The notes under the pieces were generated by a model. The model was not told the DNA's origin and searched no databases. It was given only the letters and a program-made list of their open reading frames with translations. Of a DNA stretch of 50,773 nucleotides, positions 25,088 to 34,002 are shown in pieces. Origin of the DNA: Flavobacteriales bacterium (GTDB lineage Bacteria > Bacteroidota > Bacteroidia > Flavobacteriales > PHOS-HE28); assembly GCA_008016945.1 (NCBI GenBank), contig SSGN01000120.1, positions 1 through 50,773 of the forward strand. The letters run 5' to 3'. Position 1 is the first letter of the stretch. Every line of letters starts with the position of its first letter. The position numbers and the translations under genes are program-made.

Positions 25088-25630
25088 TCAACCTTCGGCT
25101 TTCTGCCCAACGAAATGATCCTCCTTGTCCTCGAACAGGATGTTGAAGGTGGTCAAGGTGCCGTAGCAGCGTGTGATGTACTGCTGCAGTTCCACCTTGT
25201 CCTGCTCGGACAACTTGTCGTAGGCATTGATCTTCTGTTCAAGCACCCGGAACCGGTCGCGGATCATGACGATCTTGTGGAAGAACTCCTCGATGGGCAC
25301 TTCCTTGCTTTTGAGGGCAGGGTCGCGTGGTTTGATCTCGAGCATGCCACCCTCGTAGCGCGCGGCCATGTGTGCGGGCCGTTGCGGGGTCTGCATCTCT
25401 TCCAGCACCTCGCGCAGTGCGTCGCGCACATGATCCAGGTCCAGCGGCTCCTGGGTGATCTCCACCCCCGGCCCGATGACCACGAGCCCCTCGAAACCGC
25501 GGCTGATGGGTTGTTCGCCATGCTCGCGGAAGAACACGTGTACCGTGCGGGCATCGATGTCGTACACCACGCCCACGCCCATGGTGGGGTGCTTCACGCG
25601 GGCGCCGATGCTGATGTCGTAGAGTTCCAT
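25088..25630 (-). CDS. small protein with N-terminal beta-barrel (CarD/PcrA-tail-like) domain
   Basis: This is a 180-residue cytosolic protein. The first ~55 residues carry GARVKHPTMGVGVVYDIDAR, a V-x-HP-x-x-G-x-G-x-V pattern seen in small SH3/Tudor-like barrels such as CarD N-terminal and UvrD/PcrA C-terminal domains. The rest is mostly helical and charged, ending VELQQYITRCYGTLTTFNIL. There is no signal peptide. The ATG at 25630 is four bases after a TATGTTCG box. Nucleic-acid or protein binding is a guess from the barrel motif. The family is otherwise unrecognised. Confidence 0.65.
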   Translation of the reverse strand: MELYDISIGARVKHPTMGVGVVYDIDARTVHVFFREHGEQPISRGFEGLVVIGPGVEITQEPLDLDHVRDALREVLEEMQTPQRPAHMAARYEGGMLEIKPRDPALKSKEVPIEEFFHKIVMIRDRFRVLEQKINAYDKLSEQDKVELQQYITRCYGTLTTFNILFEDKEDHFVGQKAEG

Positions 25631-25634
25631 GGCG

Positions 25635-25642
25635 CGAACATA
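25635..25642 (-). promoter_or_regulatory. -7 promoter box TATGTTCG
   Basis: TAnnTTTG-like box ending four bases before the ATG at 25630. Confidence 0.45.
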
Positions 25643-25719
25643 ATGCCACGATCGGCGGGATGGGCACCTTCGGACGCCCATCCCCGCCCACGGTCCCACC
25701 GCGCCCCGATCGCACAGGC

Positions 25720-27435
25720 TCACTGGATCACCCGCGCCACCGGGTAACGCTTGTAGCTGGCCTCGAAGTAGGGCGAACGTTGGTACACGAAGGTCAGTTG
25801 CGCCTTGGCATCCTTCGCGAACGCGGGATCGCGGTCGCACTCCGACCGAAGGGCGGCGGCCAGGTCGGGGTCCTTGGCCAGCAGTTCGGCGGCGATGTCC
25901 TCGAACACGTAGTCGCTGAACCATTCCTTCTGTTGGAGAATGGCATCGAAGAACCCCCAGGCGAAGAAACTGTCCGCACAGCGCGGTTCCAGGATCTCCA
26001 TCACCAAGGCATCGGTGGCATGGCCCATGGGCACGAACACATCCCTTACCCGGCCCACCACGGTATCCACTTCGGTATCGGTGGTGATGTCGCGGTGCAG
26101 GTAATGCCCCTCGTAGGGCCGTTTCACGTCGCGGTGGCCGGTGATGCGTTGCACCTCCGCCACGAAGGTGCGCTCTTTCGCCAGTACGTCCATGGGCACC
26201 CGATCCAAGCGCAGGCGGTCGATGGTTTCGTGCCAGGCCTGCGGGATCAGGTAGCCCACCGGGCGTTCGATCCAGAGCCGTGGCACGGCGCGGTTCATCC
26301 AGGGCACTTCCACCTCCGTGGGCCGGTCGCGGTGGTAGCGCCAACGCGGCAGCCCGGTCACCGCGCTGGTGGCGGTATCGGCGGCGTATCCTTTCCAAGG
26401 GAGCCGTTGTACGCTGGCGGTGTCGATGACCCAATCGGCGGGATACCGCACCTGTTCCGAGGCACTGGCCCGCGCCTTGGTCCTGGCCTCTGCCAGCTCC
26501 TTCGGATGTTCGTTCATCGCGGCCAGGGTGGCCAACAGCAGTTGGAAGGTGGCGTTCACCCGCTCGGCGAACGGCTTGAGCATGTGGGCCTCGCTGAGGA
26601 TGCCGATCCGTTGCCGCAAGGCGTTGTACCCCGTGCTGTACCTGGGTCCGTCCACGAAGCCCATCAGCCCCTGCTCGGGGATGTCCTCGCGGGTCTCGAA
26701 GTACGGGCACATCGCGTGGCCGCGTTGCGCCATCCAGTCCTGCTGGCGCGGCATCAGGCGTTGGTGCATGAAGCGGCGCAGGTTGGTGTCGAGCTTGTCC
26801 GGGTGGGTCACCAGCAGTTCCATCACATAGCGATGGTCCGCGCCGTTGCTCACGTGGGTCTCGAAGTACACATCGGGATCCCAGGTATTGAGGGCACTGA
26901 CCAGGGTGCGCGTGTTGCGCGCGTCGGCCTTGATGAAGTCCCGGTTCAGGTTGAGGTTGCGGGCGTTGCCCCGGAAACCGTATTCCACCGGCCCCATCTG
27001 GTTCACCCGGCTGGTGCTGTTCCGGACCTTCGCGCCGCTCACGTTGTACACCGGCACGATGCAGACCGCGGTATGGGACAGCAGCCCCATGTACTGGTCG
27101 CTATCGAGCAAAGCCTGGGCCAGCAACAGGCTGGCATCGATGCCATCGGGTTCGCCGGGATGGATGCCGTTGGTGATCCAAAGGATGTTCTTGCCTGCCG
27201 CGCGGATGCTGTCGGGACTGGCCCCGCTGCCATCATCGAGCACGAAGAGGTGTATCGGCGAGCCATCGTCGTCGTGCCCGATCACCCGCAGCGATGCGCC
27301 CGGGCGCGAATGGGCCAGTGCTTCGTACCGCGCCACGGCCTGCTCCCAGGTGGCCGAGCTGTCGCCCTCGAACCGCCATTGTGCATTCGTATTGATGGCC
27401 AGTATGGAGCAGAGGATGGGGAGCGTGGTGCGCAT
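25720..27435 (-). CDS. secreted M14-family zinc carboxypeptidase
   Basis: This is a 571-residue protein. The signal peptide is residues 1-18 (ends NTNAQ). The M14 zinc motif is NGIHPGEPDG (H92, E95), and the third ligand is ETHVSNG (H194). The substrate carboxylate motif is LNLNRDF. A glutamate in GILSEAHML (E282) may be the general base. The ~230-residue C-terminal extension has no recognised fold. It probably trims peptides outside the cytoplasm. The start ATG is four bases after CAACTTTG, so it is expressed separately from the glycan operon that ends 33 bp upstream. Confidence 0.85.
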   Translation of the reverse strand: MRTTLPILCSILAINTNAQWRFEGDSSATWEQAVARYEALAHSRPGASLRVIGHDDDGSPIHLFVLDDGSGASPDSIRAAGKNILWITNGIHPGEPDGIDASLLLAQALLDSDQYMGLLSHTAVCIVPVYNVSGAKVRNSTSRVNQMGPVEYGFRGNARNLNLNRDFIKADARNTRTLVSALNTWDPDVYFETHVSNGADHRYVMELLVTHPDKLDTNLRRFMHQRLMPRQQDWMAQRGHAMCPYFETREDIPEQGLMGFVDGPRYSTGYNALRQRIGILSEAHMLKPFAERVNATFQLLLATLAAMNEHPKELAEARTKARASASEQVRYPADWVIDTASVQRLPWKGYAADTATSAVTGLPRWRYHRDRPTEVEVPWMNRAVPRLWIERPVGYLIPQAWHETIDRLRLDRVPMDVLAKERTFVAEVQRITGHRDVKRPYEGHYLHRDITTDTEVDTVVGRVRDVFVPMGHATDALVMEILEPRCADSFFAWGFFDAILQQKEWFSDYVFEDIAAELLAKDPDLAAALRSECDRDPAFAKDAKAQLTFVYQRSPYFEASYKRYPVARVIQ

Positions 27436-27439
27436 GGTG

Positions 27440-27447
27440 CAAAGTTG
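27440..27447 (-). promoter_or_regulatory. -7 promoter box CAACTTTG
   Basis: The box ends four bases before the M14 peptidase ATG. A 6-bp hairpin (27455-27460/27465-27470) overlaps the end of the preceding glycan operon and might weakly terminate it; no U-run follows. Confidence 0.5.
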
Positions 27448-27468
27448 TCGCCCCGATCGCTACCGCGA

Positions 27469-28059
27469 TCACCGGAATAGGCCCAGGAGGGTCCGTCCGA
27501 TGATCCGCAGGTCGAGCAGCAGGCCGTGGCGCTTCACGTAATCCAGATCCAATGCCAGCTTGGCGGGCATCACCTGTTCCACGTAGGTGCGTTCCGGGTC
27601 CGCACTGCGTCCGAGCAATTCGTTCTCGTCGATGTACGTGATACTGGCCGCGCTGGTGATGCCCGGACGCACGTTCAACACCGCGTGCTGCTCCGGCGTA
27701 TAGAGCGCCACGTACTTCGGCACTTCGGGACGCGGCCCCACGATGCTCATGTCGCCCACCAATACGTTGATCAGCTGCGGCAGTTCGTCCAGCTTGGTCT
27801 TGCGCAGGAAGTAGCCGATGCCCGTGATGCGCGGATCGCGGCCACCCACGGTGATCTGGCCCTTCGCCTCGCTGCCCGGCCGCATGGTGCGGAACTTCAG
27901 TAAGCGGAACTCCCTCCCGTTCCTGCCCACGCGCACCTGGCGGAAGAAGGCGCCACCGGGCGAGGTGAGGGCCACGGCCAAGGCAAGGAGCAGAAGTAAG
28001 GGCAGAAGCAGAAGCAGGGCTGCTGCGGAAAGAACGATGTCGAATGCGCGTTTGACCAT
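27469..28059 (-). CDS. initiating sugar-phosphate transferase (PglC/WbaP catalytic domain type)
   Basis: This is a 196-residue monotopic phosphoglycosyl transferase. The N-terminal re-entrant hydrophobic helix is at residues ~8-32 ([20 protein letters not shown]). The catalytic motifs are [29 protein letters not shown], and the basic-acidic [18 protein letters not shown]. It moves a sugar-1-phosphate onto undecaprenyl phosphate at the cytoplasmic membrane, the first step of glycan assembly. It is the last gene of the glycan operon, five bases after the aminotransferase stop. The sugar is not predictable, although the adjacent DegT enzyme hints at an amino sugar. Confidence 0.92.
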   Translation of the reverse strand: MVKRAFDIVLSAAALLLLLPLLLLLALAVALTSPGGAFFRQVRVGRNGREFRLLKFRTMRPGSEAKGQITVGGRDPRITGIGYFLRKTKLDELPQLINVLVGDMSIVGPRPEVPKYVALYTPEQHAVLNVRPGITSAASITYIDENELLGRSADPERTYVEQVMPAKLALDLDYVKRHGLLLDLRIIGRTLLGLFR

Positions 28060-28064
28060 GGGTT

Positions 28065-29291
28065 TCAGCCCATCACCTCCTTCACCGCCGCATTCACCGC
28101 CGCCACCACCTGGTCCACTTGCTTGTCGGTGAGGTCGTGGTATACCGGCAGGCTGATCTCCGTGCTGTACAGCTTGTAGGTGTTCGGATAGTCCACCATG
28201 CGCAGGCCCTGCCCCTCGTAGAAGCTCAACTTCGGCAGCGGGATGAAATGGACGTTCACGCTCACCCCGCGCTTCGCGATGGCGGATATGATGGCATCGC
28301 GCTGTTCCTCGGTGGCCTTGGGGATGCGCAGCATGTAGAGGTGGTAGCAGCTTTCGCGGTCGCCGGTGTGGAAGGTGGGCACAAGGAAGCGTTCATCGCC
28401 TGCGAAGGCGGCCGAGTAGCGTTCGCAGATGGCCTTGCGGCGCGGTGTGGTGTCGCTATCGAATCGCTCGAGCTCCACCAGCCCGATCGCGGCCTGGATG
28501 TCGGTCATGTTGCACTTGTACCCAGGAAAGGCCACATCATAACGCCATGCTCCCGGCTGCGTCTTGGCCAAGGCATCCTTGCTCTGGCCATGCAGGCTCA
28601 TGGTGTTGAAGTAACGGTACAATTCTTCGTGGCTGAAGGGTTCGGGCAGGTTGAAGGCCAACGCGCCACCTTCGGCGGTGGTGAGGTTCTTCACCGCATG
28701 GAAGCTGAACCCGGTGATGTCGGCCTGTGCGCCCACTTTGCGCCCGCCGATGCTCGCACCGAAGGAATGTGCGGCATCGCTCAGCACCAGCGCACGCCCC
28801 AGCCGCATCTGCGGGTTGCTGCCGTCCACCCGCAGGTTCACCTTGGGGGTGAAGAGCCCACAACCCTCCTCGGCCACCCGCATGATCGCCTTGATGTTCG
28901 CGGGAAGACCACCGATATCGACGGGGATGATGGCCTTGGTCCGGTTGGTGAGCATGCGGCGCACCGCTTCTGGATCCATGGTGAAGTCGTCGAGCACATC
29001 AACGAGCACGGGTTTGGCTCCGAGGTGCATCACGATATTGGCGGTGGCGCAGTAGGTATAGGCGGGCACGATCACTTCATCGCCCGGCCCTACGCCATAC
29101 CAGCGCAACACCAGCTCGGCCGCATTGGTCCAGCTGTTGAGGGCGATCACCCGATCCACGCCGCAGTACGCCGCGAGGCGTTCCTCGAACTCCTTGGTGC
29201 GCGGCCCGGTGGTGATCCAACCGCTGCGCAACGCCTCCTCCACGGCCTTGATGGTGCGATCGTCGATGCGGGGCGGGCTGAATGGGATCAT
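28065..29291 (-). CDS. DegT/DnrJ/EryC1/StrS sugar aminotransferase
   Basis: This is a 408-residue PLP enzyme that aminates a keto-sugar nucleotide. Visible features are MIPFSPPRIDDRTIKAVEEA, the GPRTKEFEERLAAYCG segment, VLSDAAHSFGA (the Asp binding the pyridine nitrogen), and the Schiff-base lysine in FSFHAVKNLTTAEGG. The C-terminal NVHFIPLPKLSFY is typical of the family. The start overlaps the O-antigen-ligase-like gene by 4 bp (ATGA). It likely supplies the 4-amino or 3-amino sugar of the surface glycan. It could feed the adjacent sugar-phosphate transferase (inference from order). Confidence 0.92.
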   Translation of the reverse strand: MIPFSPPRIDDRTIKAVEEALRSGWITTGPRTKEFEERLAAYCGVDRVIALNSWTNAAELVLRWYGVGPGDEVIVPAYTYCATANIVMHLGAKPVLVDVLDDFTMDPEAVRRMLTNRTKAIIPVDIGGLPANIKAIMRVAEEGCGLFTPKVNLRVDGSNPQMRLGRALVLSDAAHSFGASIGGRKVGAQADITGFSFHAVKNLTTAEGGALAFNLPEPFSHEELYRYFNTMSLHGQSKDALAKTQPGAWRYDVAFPGYKCNMTDIQAAIGLVELERFDSDTTPRRKAICERYSAAFAGDERFLVPTFHTGDRESCYHLYMLRIPKATEEQRDAIISAIAKRGVSVNVHFIPLPKLSFYEGQGLRMVDYPNTYKLYSTEISLPVYHDLTDKQVDQVVAAVNAAVKEVMG

Positions 29292-30538
29292 GGGCGGGGC
29301 GTAGGTGCGCTGGGATGCGAATTTCGGTCATGCGCCAAAATTCCCGACATGAGGCCCATGAACACGACACCGGCCTGCACCTCCAACACCGACTCCACCG
29401 CCGCATTCAGTAGGAACAACAAGGCGAACAAGCCCATGGGCAAGCTTGCACGCGCGAGCGACCACCGGACCAGCACCACGGCGATGAGTGCGGTGAGGAG
29501 CAACCCGGGCCAGCCCAATGCCGCGCCACCTTGCAAGAACTGCGAATGGCTGTTGAGGTTGCGGACCGCCGCCTGTTCCGCCCCCTTCGTCGTGTAGCAG
29601 GCCATGAGCGCGTGCTTGATGTCGCCGGTGCCCGACCCGAAGGGTTCCTGCCGGAGTTGTTCCCAACTGCACGTCCAGGCCACCAGGCGCAGGTCGTTGC
29701 CATCGGACGAGGCCAACAGGGCGGGATCCGCGGTGGCCGCTCGCTGTAGCGCGTTCCACGAGGCGTGCATGCGTGCGGCCACCAGTGGCCCTTGCACGGC
29801 CAGCGCGATCACCACCGCGAGCATCACACCGCCCAGGACGAGCGCCCTTGTCCGACCTGCCGTGCGCCGCAGGGCCGCATAGGCCAGGCCGGTGATCACC
29901 AGTGCGGCACCGAGCACGCCGCTCTTGCTCGCCAACAGCATGATCCACACCAGGAGCACCAACAGCAGTGCGGCCACCAGGCCTTGGATACGCCCCGCCC
30001 CCCCTACCACGAGCCGATGCCCCAACCAGGCCAGGGCCCAGCAGGCATACCACGCCGCATAGCTCGGGTGCAGGTCGTACGAGAGCGTGCTCTGGCTGAA
30101 GCACGACGGCGATCCGGCGCCCGACCAGCATGCCCAAGCCTTGGCACCTCCCAGCACAATGGACAACACGATGCCGACCGTGAAGGCCGCCATGCTGCGG
30201 GACGGCATGTCCGGGTGCAGCCCGACGACCGCTGCCGCGGCCAAAGGCAACAGCACGATACCCAGCTTCACTTGCAAGTCGAACAGCCCGAACGCCACAT
30301 CGGTGGTCCACGACATGCCTACGATGTGCAACAGGTACCACGCGAAGAGCGGCCACAGCGCGCGCCATCGCACCACCGGGCGTTGCCACACGAAGGTGAT
30401 GGCCGCGAGTGCAACAGCGATCCCCAACGGCACCGGCACCAACCGACCGCTGATGGGCAGCAACGCGCACACCAGCAGCCAGGCCCAATGCGTGGCGATG
30501 GACAGACTTCGGGGCAGGATGCGCTCGTTGGTACGCAC
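29288..30538 (-). CDS. O-antigen ligase/polymerase-like membrane protein (Wzy_C family)
   Basis: This is a 416-residue protein with about ten to twelve TM helices. It has a long periplasmic loop (about residues 255-340) containing RLVAWTCSWEQLRQEPFGSG and NSHSQFLQGGAALGWPGLLL, characteristic of PF04932 ligases and polymerases. The operon has an ABC exporter and no flippase, so a WaaL-like ligase role fits better than a Wzy polymerase. The sequence alone cannot separate them. The start is GTG at 30538, five bases after the preceding stop. The stop overlaps the aminotransferase by 4 bp. Confidence 0.85.
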   Translation of the reverse strand: MRTNERILPRSLSIATHWAWLLVCALLPISGRLVPVPLGIAVALAAITFVWQRPVVRWRALWPLFAWYLLHIVGMSWTTDVAFGLFDLQVKLGIVLLPLAAAAVVGLHPDMPSRSMAAFTVGIVLSIVLGGAKAWACWSGAGSPSCFSQSTLSYDLHPSYAAWYACWALAWLGHRLVVGGAGRIQGLVAALLLVLLVWIMLLASKSGVLGAALVITGLAYAALRRTAGRTRALVLGGVMLAVVIALAVQGPLVAARMHASWNALQRAATADPALLASSDGNDLRLVAWTCSWEQLRQEPFGSGTGDIKHALMACYTTKGAEQAAVRNLNSHSQFLQGGAALGWPGLLLTALIAVVLVRWSLARASLPMGLFALLFLLNAAVESVLEVQAGVVFMGLMSGILAHDRNSHPSAPTPRP

Positions 30539-30543
30539 GTGGT

Positions 30544-31473
30544 TCAGATGGATCGGTCGCCGTGGAGGTGATAGTGGTAGAGCCGCTTGAGGGTATGGCG
30601 GTAGGCCCGGGCGCGTGGTTCTTGACGGATGGCCGACAGCAGGGTGAAGGCCGCGGCCCGTGTGATGGCATGCAGGACGATCACCAACGACATCAGCGCA
30701 GCCGTCAGCACCGTACCGTGCTTGCGGGCGAATTTCACCCGGCTCAACAACTGGTTCGCGATCACCCGATCCAGGTTCCGCTTCGAGCTTTCACCCCCTA
30801 TGTGTACGATCCCAGGACCACCCACGTACCAACAGGTGCCACCGGCCTCTCTGATCCGCAAGCACAGGTCCGCATCCTCCATCCAGAACATCTCCGGATC
30901 GAGCCCCCCCTGCCGCTCGAACACCGACCGTTCGAAGAGCATGGCCGCGCCCGATACGAAGCCCACGGTGCAGCCCGCCTCAAGCTCGGCCGTCGCGTAC
31001 CGGTTGCGGGCCACCACACGGTGCAGCATGAAGAGCTCCAACGTGGCATCGAGCAGGTCGGGGATCCGCCACGCCGAGGGCTGTGTGTGGCCATCGGTGC
31101 CCACCAACCGTGGACCGGAGATCGTGGCCTTCACCCGTTCATGGGCCTCCACCCAGGCCCGCATGCTGCCGGGGCGCATGATGGTGTCGGGGTTCAGCAG
31201 CACGATGTACCGGCCACAAGCCCGCTCCATGCCGGTGTTGTTGGCCGGCGAGAAGCCCACGTTACCGGTGTTGCGCACCAGCACCATGTCCGGGAATTCC
31301 TGTGCCACCATGTCCGCCGAACCATCGGGCGAGGCATTGTCCAGCACGATGGTCTCGTGCGGTAGGTCCACCGCGCGCTGCACCGAAGCCAGGCACTCCC
31401 GCAACACCTCGCGGGTGTTGTAGCTCACGATGATGATGGAGAGCAGCGGCTGGTCGGGCATGGTGGCGGTCAC
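30544..31473 (-). CDS. family 2 glycosyltransferase, rhamnosyltransferase-like
   Basis: This is a 309-residue GT-A enzyme. It has LLSIIIVSYNTREVLRECL and VLDNASPDGSADMVAQEF, followed by the metal-binding RYIVLLNPDT (variant DxD). EMFWMEDADLCLRIREAGG is the acceptor-side ED motif. A C-terminal hydrophobic stretch (~residues 262-280) may hold it at the membrane. WbbL/RfbF-like enzymes of this shape add deoxyhexoses, but donor specificity is not visible. ATG 31473 overlaps the GT17 stop by ATGA; an alternative ATG is four codons downstream. Confidence 0.88.
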   Translation of the reverse strand: MTATMPDQPLLSIIIVSYNTREVLRECLASVQRAVDLPHETIVLDNASPDGSADMVAQEFPDMVLVRNTGNVGFSPANNTGMERACGRYIVLLNPDTIMRPGSMRAWVEAHERVKATISGPRLVGTDGHTQPSAWRIPDLLDATLELFMLHRVVARNRYATAELEAGCTVGFVSGAAMLFERSVFERQGGLDPEMFWMEDADLCLRIREAGGTCWYVGGPGIVHIGGESSKRNLDRVIANQLLSRVKFARKHGTVLTAALMSLVIVLHAITRAAAFTLLSAIRQEPRARAYRHTLKRLYHYHLHGDRSI

Positions 31474-32351
31474 TGCTTCACGGCACCGATGTGCTTGACG
31501 AAGCGTTCCTGATGGTCCACCAGATAGCGCGGCCAGTTCCCGTCCAGTGGCACGAATCGGTACTTGAAGTCACGACCGAAGATATCCTCTCCGTTGGCGA
31601 TGGCCGCCTCGATCCGGGCGCGATCCTTGTAGTTCGCTGAATTGTATTCGGTGTGTGCGAAGGCCTCGATCTTCTCGATGATGCGGTCCACCCCGCCGAG
31701 GTAGGAGAAGTGCCAGCCACCATCATTGATGAACACCGGCTTCCAACCGTACCGAACGCGTTCTTGCGCCAGCCTCAGGTTCCAATACACGCGGTGCGTG
31801 AGTTTCCGATGGAAATAGTTCGCCATCAGCATGGAGAAGTCGCGGTAGCGTTGAATAGGGTCGCGGATATCTCCGGCATCCACCATCACCGTTCCGTTCC
31901 ATGCATATGCCCCCCCACCGGCCTCCGAAGCATTGAGGCAGTTGAGGTAGTAGTAGAACATCCGCTGACGAAAGATGCGCACGCCCTTCATTGCAGCGGC
32001 CTCGCTGACTTTCCGCGGGTGTGGTATCTCGTCCACGTCACTGATCATCACTTGATCGCCCGGCCCGGCGTTATGCAACCCTTGGGCGATGGCATTGCGC
32101 TGGTGCTTCTCATACACCCATGCGTCGTTCCCGTTGTTCGCCGGGTACCGATCCACCACCACGTGCTCGATCTTGTGGCGGAAAGCGGCATAGCGGTCCT
32201 TGTTCTCCGCAAAATGCAGCGGCTTCGGCTTCCCCTGGTGGGTAAGGGTAGCCTCCACCAACACGAAGCGGTCCACCACGGGATCAAGCTCGTTGAGGCG
32301 AAGCTCGAGCAGGTCGAGTTCGTTGAAGAAGGTGAAGCAGTCGTAGATCAT
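31470..32351 (-). CDS. family 17 glycosyltransferase (GnT-III-like)
   Basis: This is a 293-residue protein that closely follows the GT17 pattern: MIYDCFTFFNELDLLELRLN, ELDPVVDRFVLVEATLTHQG, KPKPLHFAENKDRY, and DQVMISDVDEIPHPRKV with the DxD motif. The animal enzymes add N-acetylglucosamine to mannose. Bacterial members modify surface polysaccharide with unknown linkage. ATG 32351 is five bases after the preceding gene's stop. Sequence upstream in the same frame lies inside the neighbouring GT2 gene and is not used. Confidence 0.9.
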   Translation of the reverse strand: MIYDCFTFFNELDLLELRLNELDPVVDRFVLVEATLTHQGKPKPLHFAENKDRYAAFRHKIEHVVVDRYPANNGNDAWVYEKHQRNAIAQGLHNAGPGDQVMISDVDEIPHPRKVSEAAAMKGVRIFRQRMFYYYLNCLNASEAGGGAYAWNGTVMVDAGDIRDPIQRYRDFSMLMANYFHRKLTHRVYWNLRLAQERVRYGWKPVFINDGGWHFSYLGGVDRIIEKIEAFAHTEYNSANYKDRARIEAAIANGEDIFGRDFKYRFVPLDGNWPRYLVDHQERFVKHIGAVKQ

Positions 32352-32356
32352 CGCTA

Positions 32357-33265
32357 TCAGCGGAAAGGCCGTGTGACCAGCCACAAAGGAAAGAGCGGCA
32401 CTGCGCATACGCCAGCGATCCATGGCAGCGTGCCATCCACCGGCTGACCGGGGTGGGCGGCTTCCCGATGCACGAAGGTCCGTTCCAGCAGAACGTCGAC
32501 GTACCTCACAAGGAGAAGGGATCGGATGATGAGCGAAAGACCTCGCACGTTCCAAAGATGCCGAAAGACAGCCAGTACGTTCCCCCGCATGCTCACACGG
32601 TCCTTGCTCAGACTGCCGGGGCTGTCCCGCACACCGGCCATGGCCGAAGGCGCATGGAGGAACTGGACCGTATGCCCGGCGGCGAACATGCGCAGCCACA
32701 GGTCCCAGTCCTCGATGTGGCGGAAGGCGGTGGAGAAGCCGCCAAGGCTGCGCACCACATCGGCCCGCAAAAGCAGCGTGTTCATGCGGAAGAAGTTGCC
32801 CCGAAGTAGTCGCCGTAACACGGCATCGCCGCTGCCGCTCAACTTCTCATCGGGCTGATAGGTCCCAGGCCCTGTAAGGTCGGGGGTGCCGGTGAACGGG
32901 CGGAAATCGGAATACACCAGCGCCACCTCCGGATGCGCATCCATCCATGCCACATGGCTGGCCAGTTTGCCGGGCGCGATCACATCGTCGGCATCGAGCA
33001 ATTGCAGGTACTCGCCCCTTGCCCGATCGAAGCCGGTGTTCCGTGCCACGGATACGCCACTATTGTGTTCCAGCCGCACGTAGCGGAAGCGCGGATCGCA
33101 AGCCACGAAGGCCTGCACCACCTCCGCCGTATGGTCGGTGGAGGCATCGTCCACCACGATGCACTCCCAGTCGGTGAGGGTCTGCACCTGCACCGAGCGC
33201 AAGGCATCACCGATGTACCGCCCATAGTTGTACGTGGCCACGATCACGGAAACGCGGGGTGTCAT
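32357..33265 (-). CDS. family 2 glycosyltransferase
   Basis: This is a 302-residue GT-A enzyme with VSVIVATYNYGRYIGDALRS, ECIVVDDASTDHTAEVV and the DxD motif in YLQLLDADDVIAPGK. The C-terminal part has HIEDWDLWLRM, the acceptor-binding ED motif, and a hydrophobic end (WIAGVCAVPLFPLWLV). It was probably transferred between related glycan loci as part of this operon; codon use is like its neighbours. ATG 33265 overlaps the preceding stop by ATGA and starts the protein right before the first beta strand. An upstream in-frame ATG would extend it by ten residues. Confidence 0.9.
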   Translation of the reverse strand: MTPRVSVIVATYNYGRYIGDALRSVQVQTLTDWECIVVDDASTDHTAEVVQAFVACDPRFRYVRLEHNSGVSVARNTGFDRARGEYLQLLDADDVIAPGKLASHVAWMDAHPEVALVYSDFRPFTGTPDLTGPGTYQPDEKLSGSGDAVLRRLLRGNFFRMNTLLLRADVVRSLGGFSTAFRHIEDWDLWLRMFAAGHTVQFLHAPSAMAGVRDSPGSLSKDRVSMRGNVLAVFRHLWNVRGLSLIIRSLLLVRYVDVLLERTFVHREAAHPGQPVDGTLPWIAGVCAVPLFPLWLVTRPFR

Positions 33266-34002
33266 CGGCCGATCAAGCGGTTGAAGGCTGCCCAAGCATG
33301 GTATAGGAAGTACCAGCCGCGCGGTGCGAAGTTGCGCTGGATGGCCTTTCGTTCAGCAGCGGATCGGCGTTTCCCCGCCGGGTCGGAACTGAGGCCCGTG
33401 GTGTCGAACACACTGATGGCGAAGCCGGCGTGGCGTGTGCGGATGCGTTCCCGCCAGAACATGCGGGCGAGGAAGGCATAGTCCGCGGCGATGGGATAGC
33501 CGAGGTCGTAGCCTTCCGCCTTCTCCAACAAGGACCGCCTGATGAACTGCGACTGGTGCGCCACCGTCTCCTTCATCAACCACGCGCTGGTGAGCCGGTG
33601 CGGATGCGGCTTCGCGCCGTATACGCCCCGTTCATCGGCCAACTGCGCGTCGCCATACAGGATGTCGACCGTATCGGTGAGCATGGGGATGGCCCGTTCC
33701 AACACATCCGGTGCGGCGAAGGTGTCGCCCGCGTTCATGAACAGCACGAAAGGGGCCGTGGCCATGTAACACCCCTTGTTCTGCGCGTCGTAGATGCCCC
33801 GGTCGGGCTCCGAGGTCCAGTGCGTTAGTCGGGGTGCATGGGCCTTGATCAGGTCCACGCTGCCATCGGTGCTTCCACCATCCACCACGATGTATTCGAA
33901 GTCGCGAATGGTCTGGCCGAACACGCTGGCGAAGGTGCGCTCCAAGCCCGGGCGGTCGTTGTAGCAGATGGTGATGATCGCCAGTCGGGTCATGGCCTTC
34001 AT
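33262..34002 (-). CDS. family 2 glycosyltransferase (WcaE/colanic-type)
   Basis: This is a 246-residue GT-A enzyme: LAIITICYNDRPGLERTFAS, EYIVVDGGSTDGSVDLI, then SEPDRGIYDAQNKGC and FVLFMNAGDTF in place of a classic DxD. This combination is typical of WcaE-like or PssE-like GT2 proteins. ATG 34002 overlaps the GT4 stop by 4 bp. An ATG three codons downstream (MTRLA) is an alternative. Together with the next two genes it provides successive sugar additions. Confidence 0.88.
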   Translation of the reverse strand: MKAMTRLAIITICYNDRPGLERTFASVFGQTIRDFEYIVVDGGSTDGSVDLIKAHAPRLTHWTSEPDRGIYDAQNKGCYMATAPFVLFMNAGDTFAAPDVLERAIPMLTDTVDILYGDAQLADERGVYGAKPHPHRLTSAWLMKETVAHQSQFIRRSLLEKAEGYDLGYPIAADYAFLARMFWRERIRTRHAGFAISVFDTTGLSSDPAGKRRSAAERKAIQRNFAPRGWYFLYHAWAAFNRLIGR

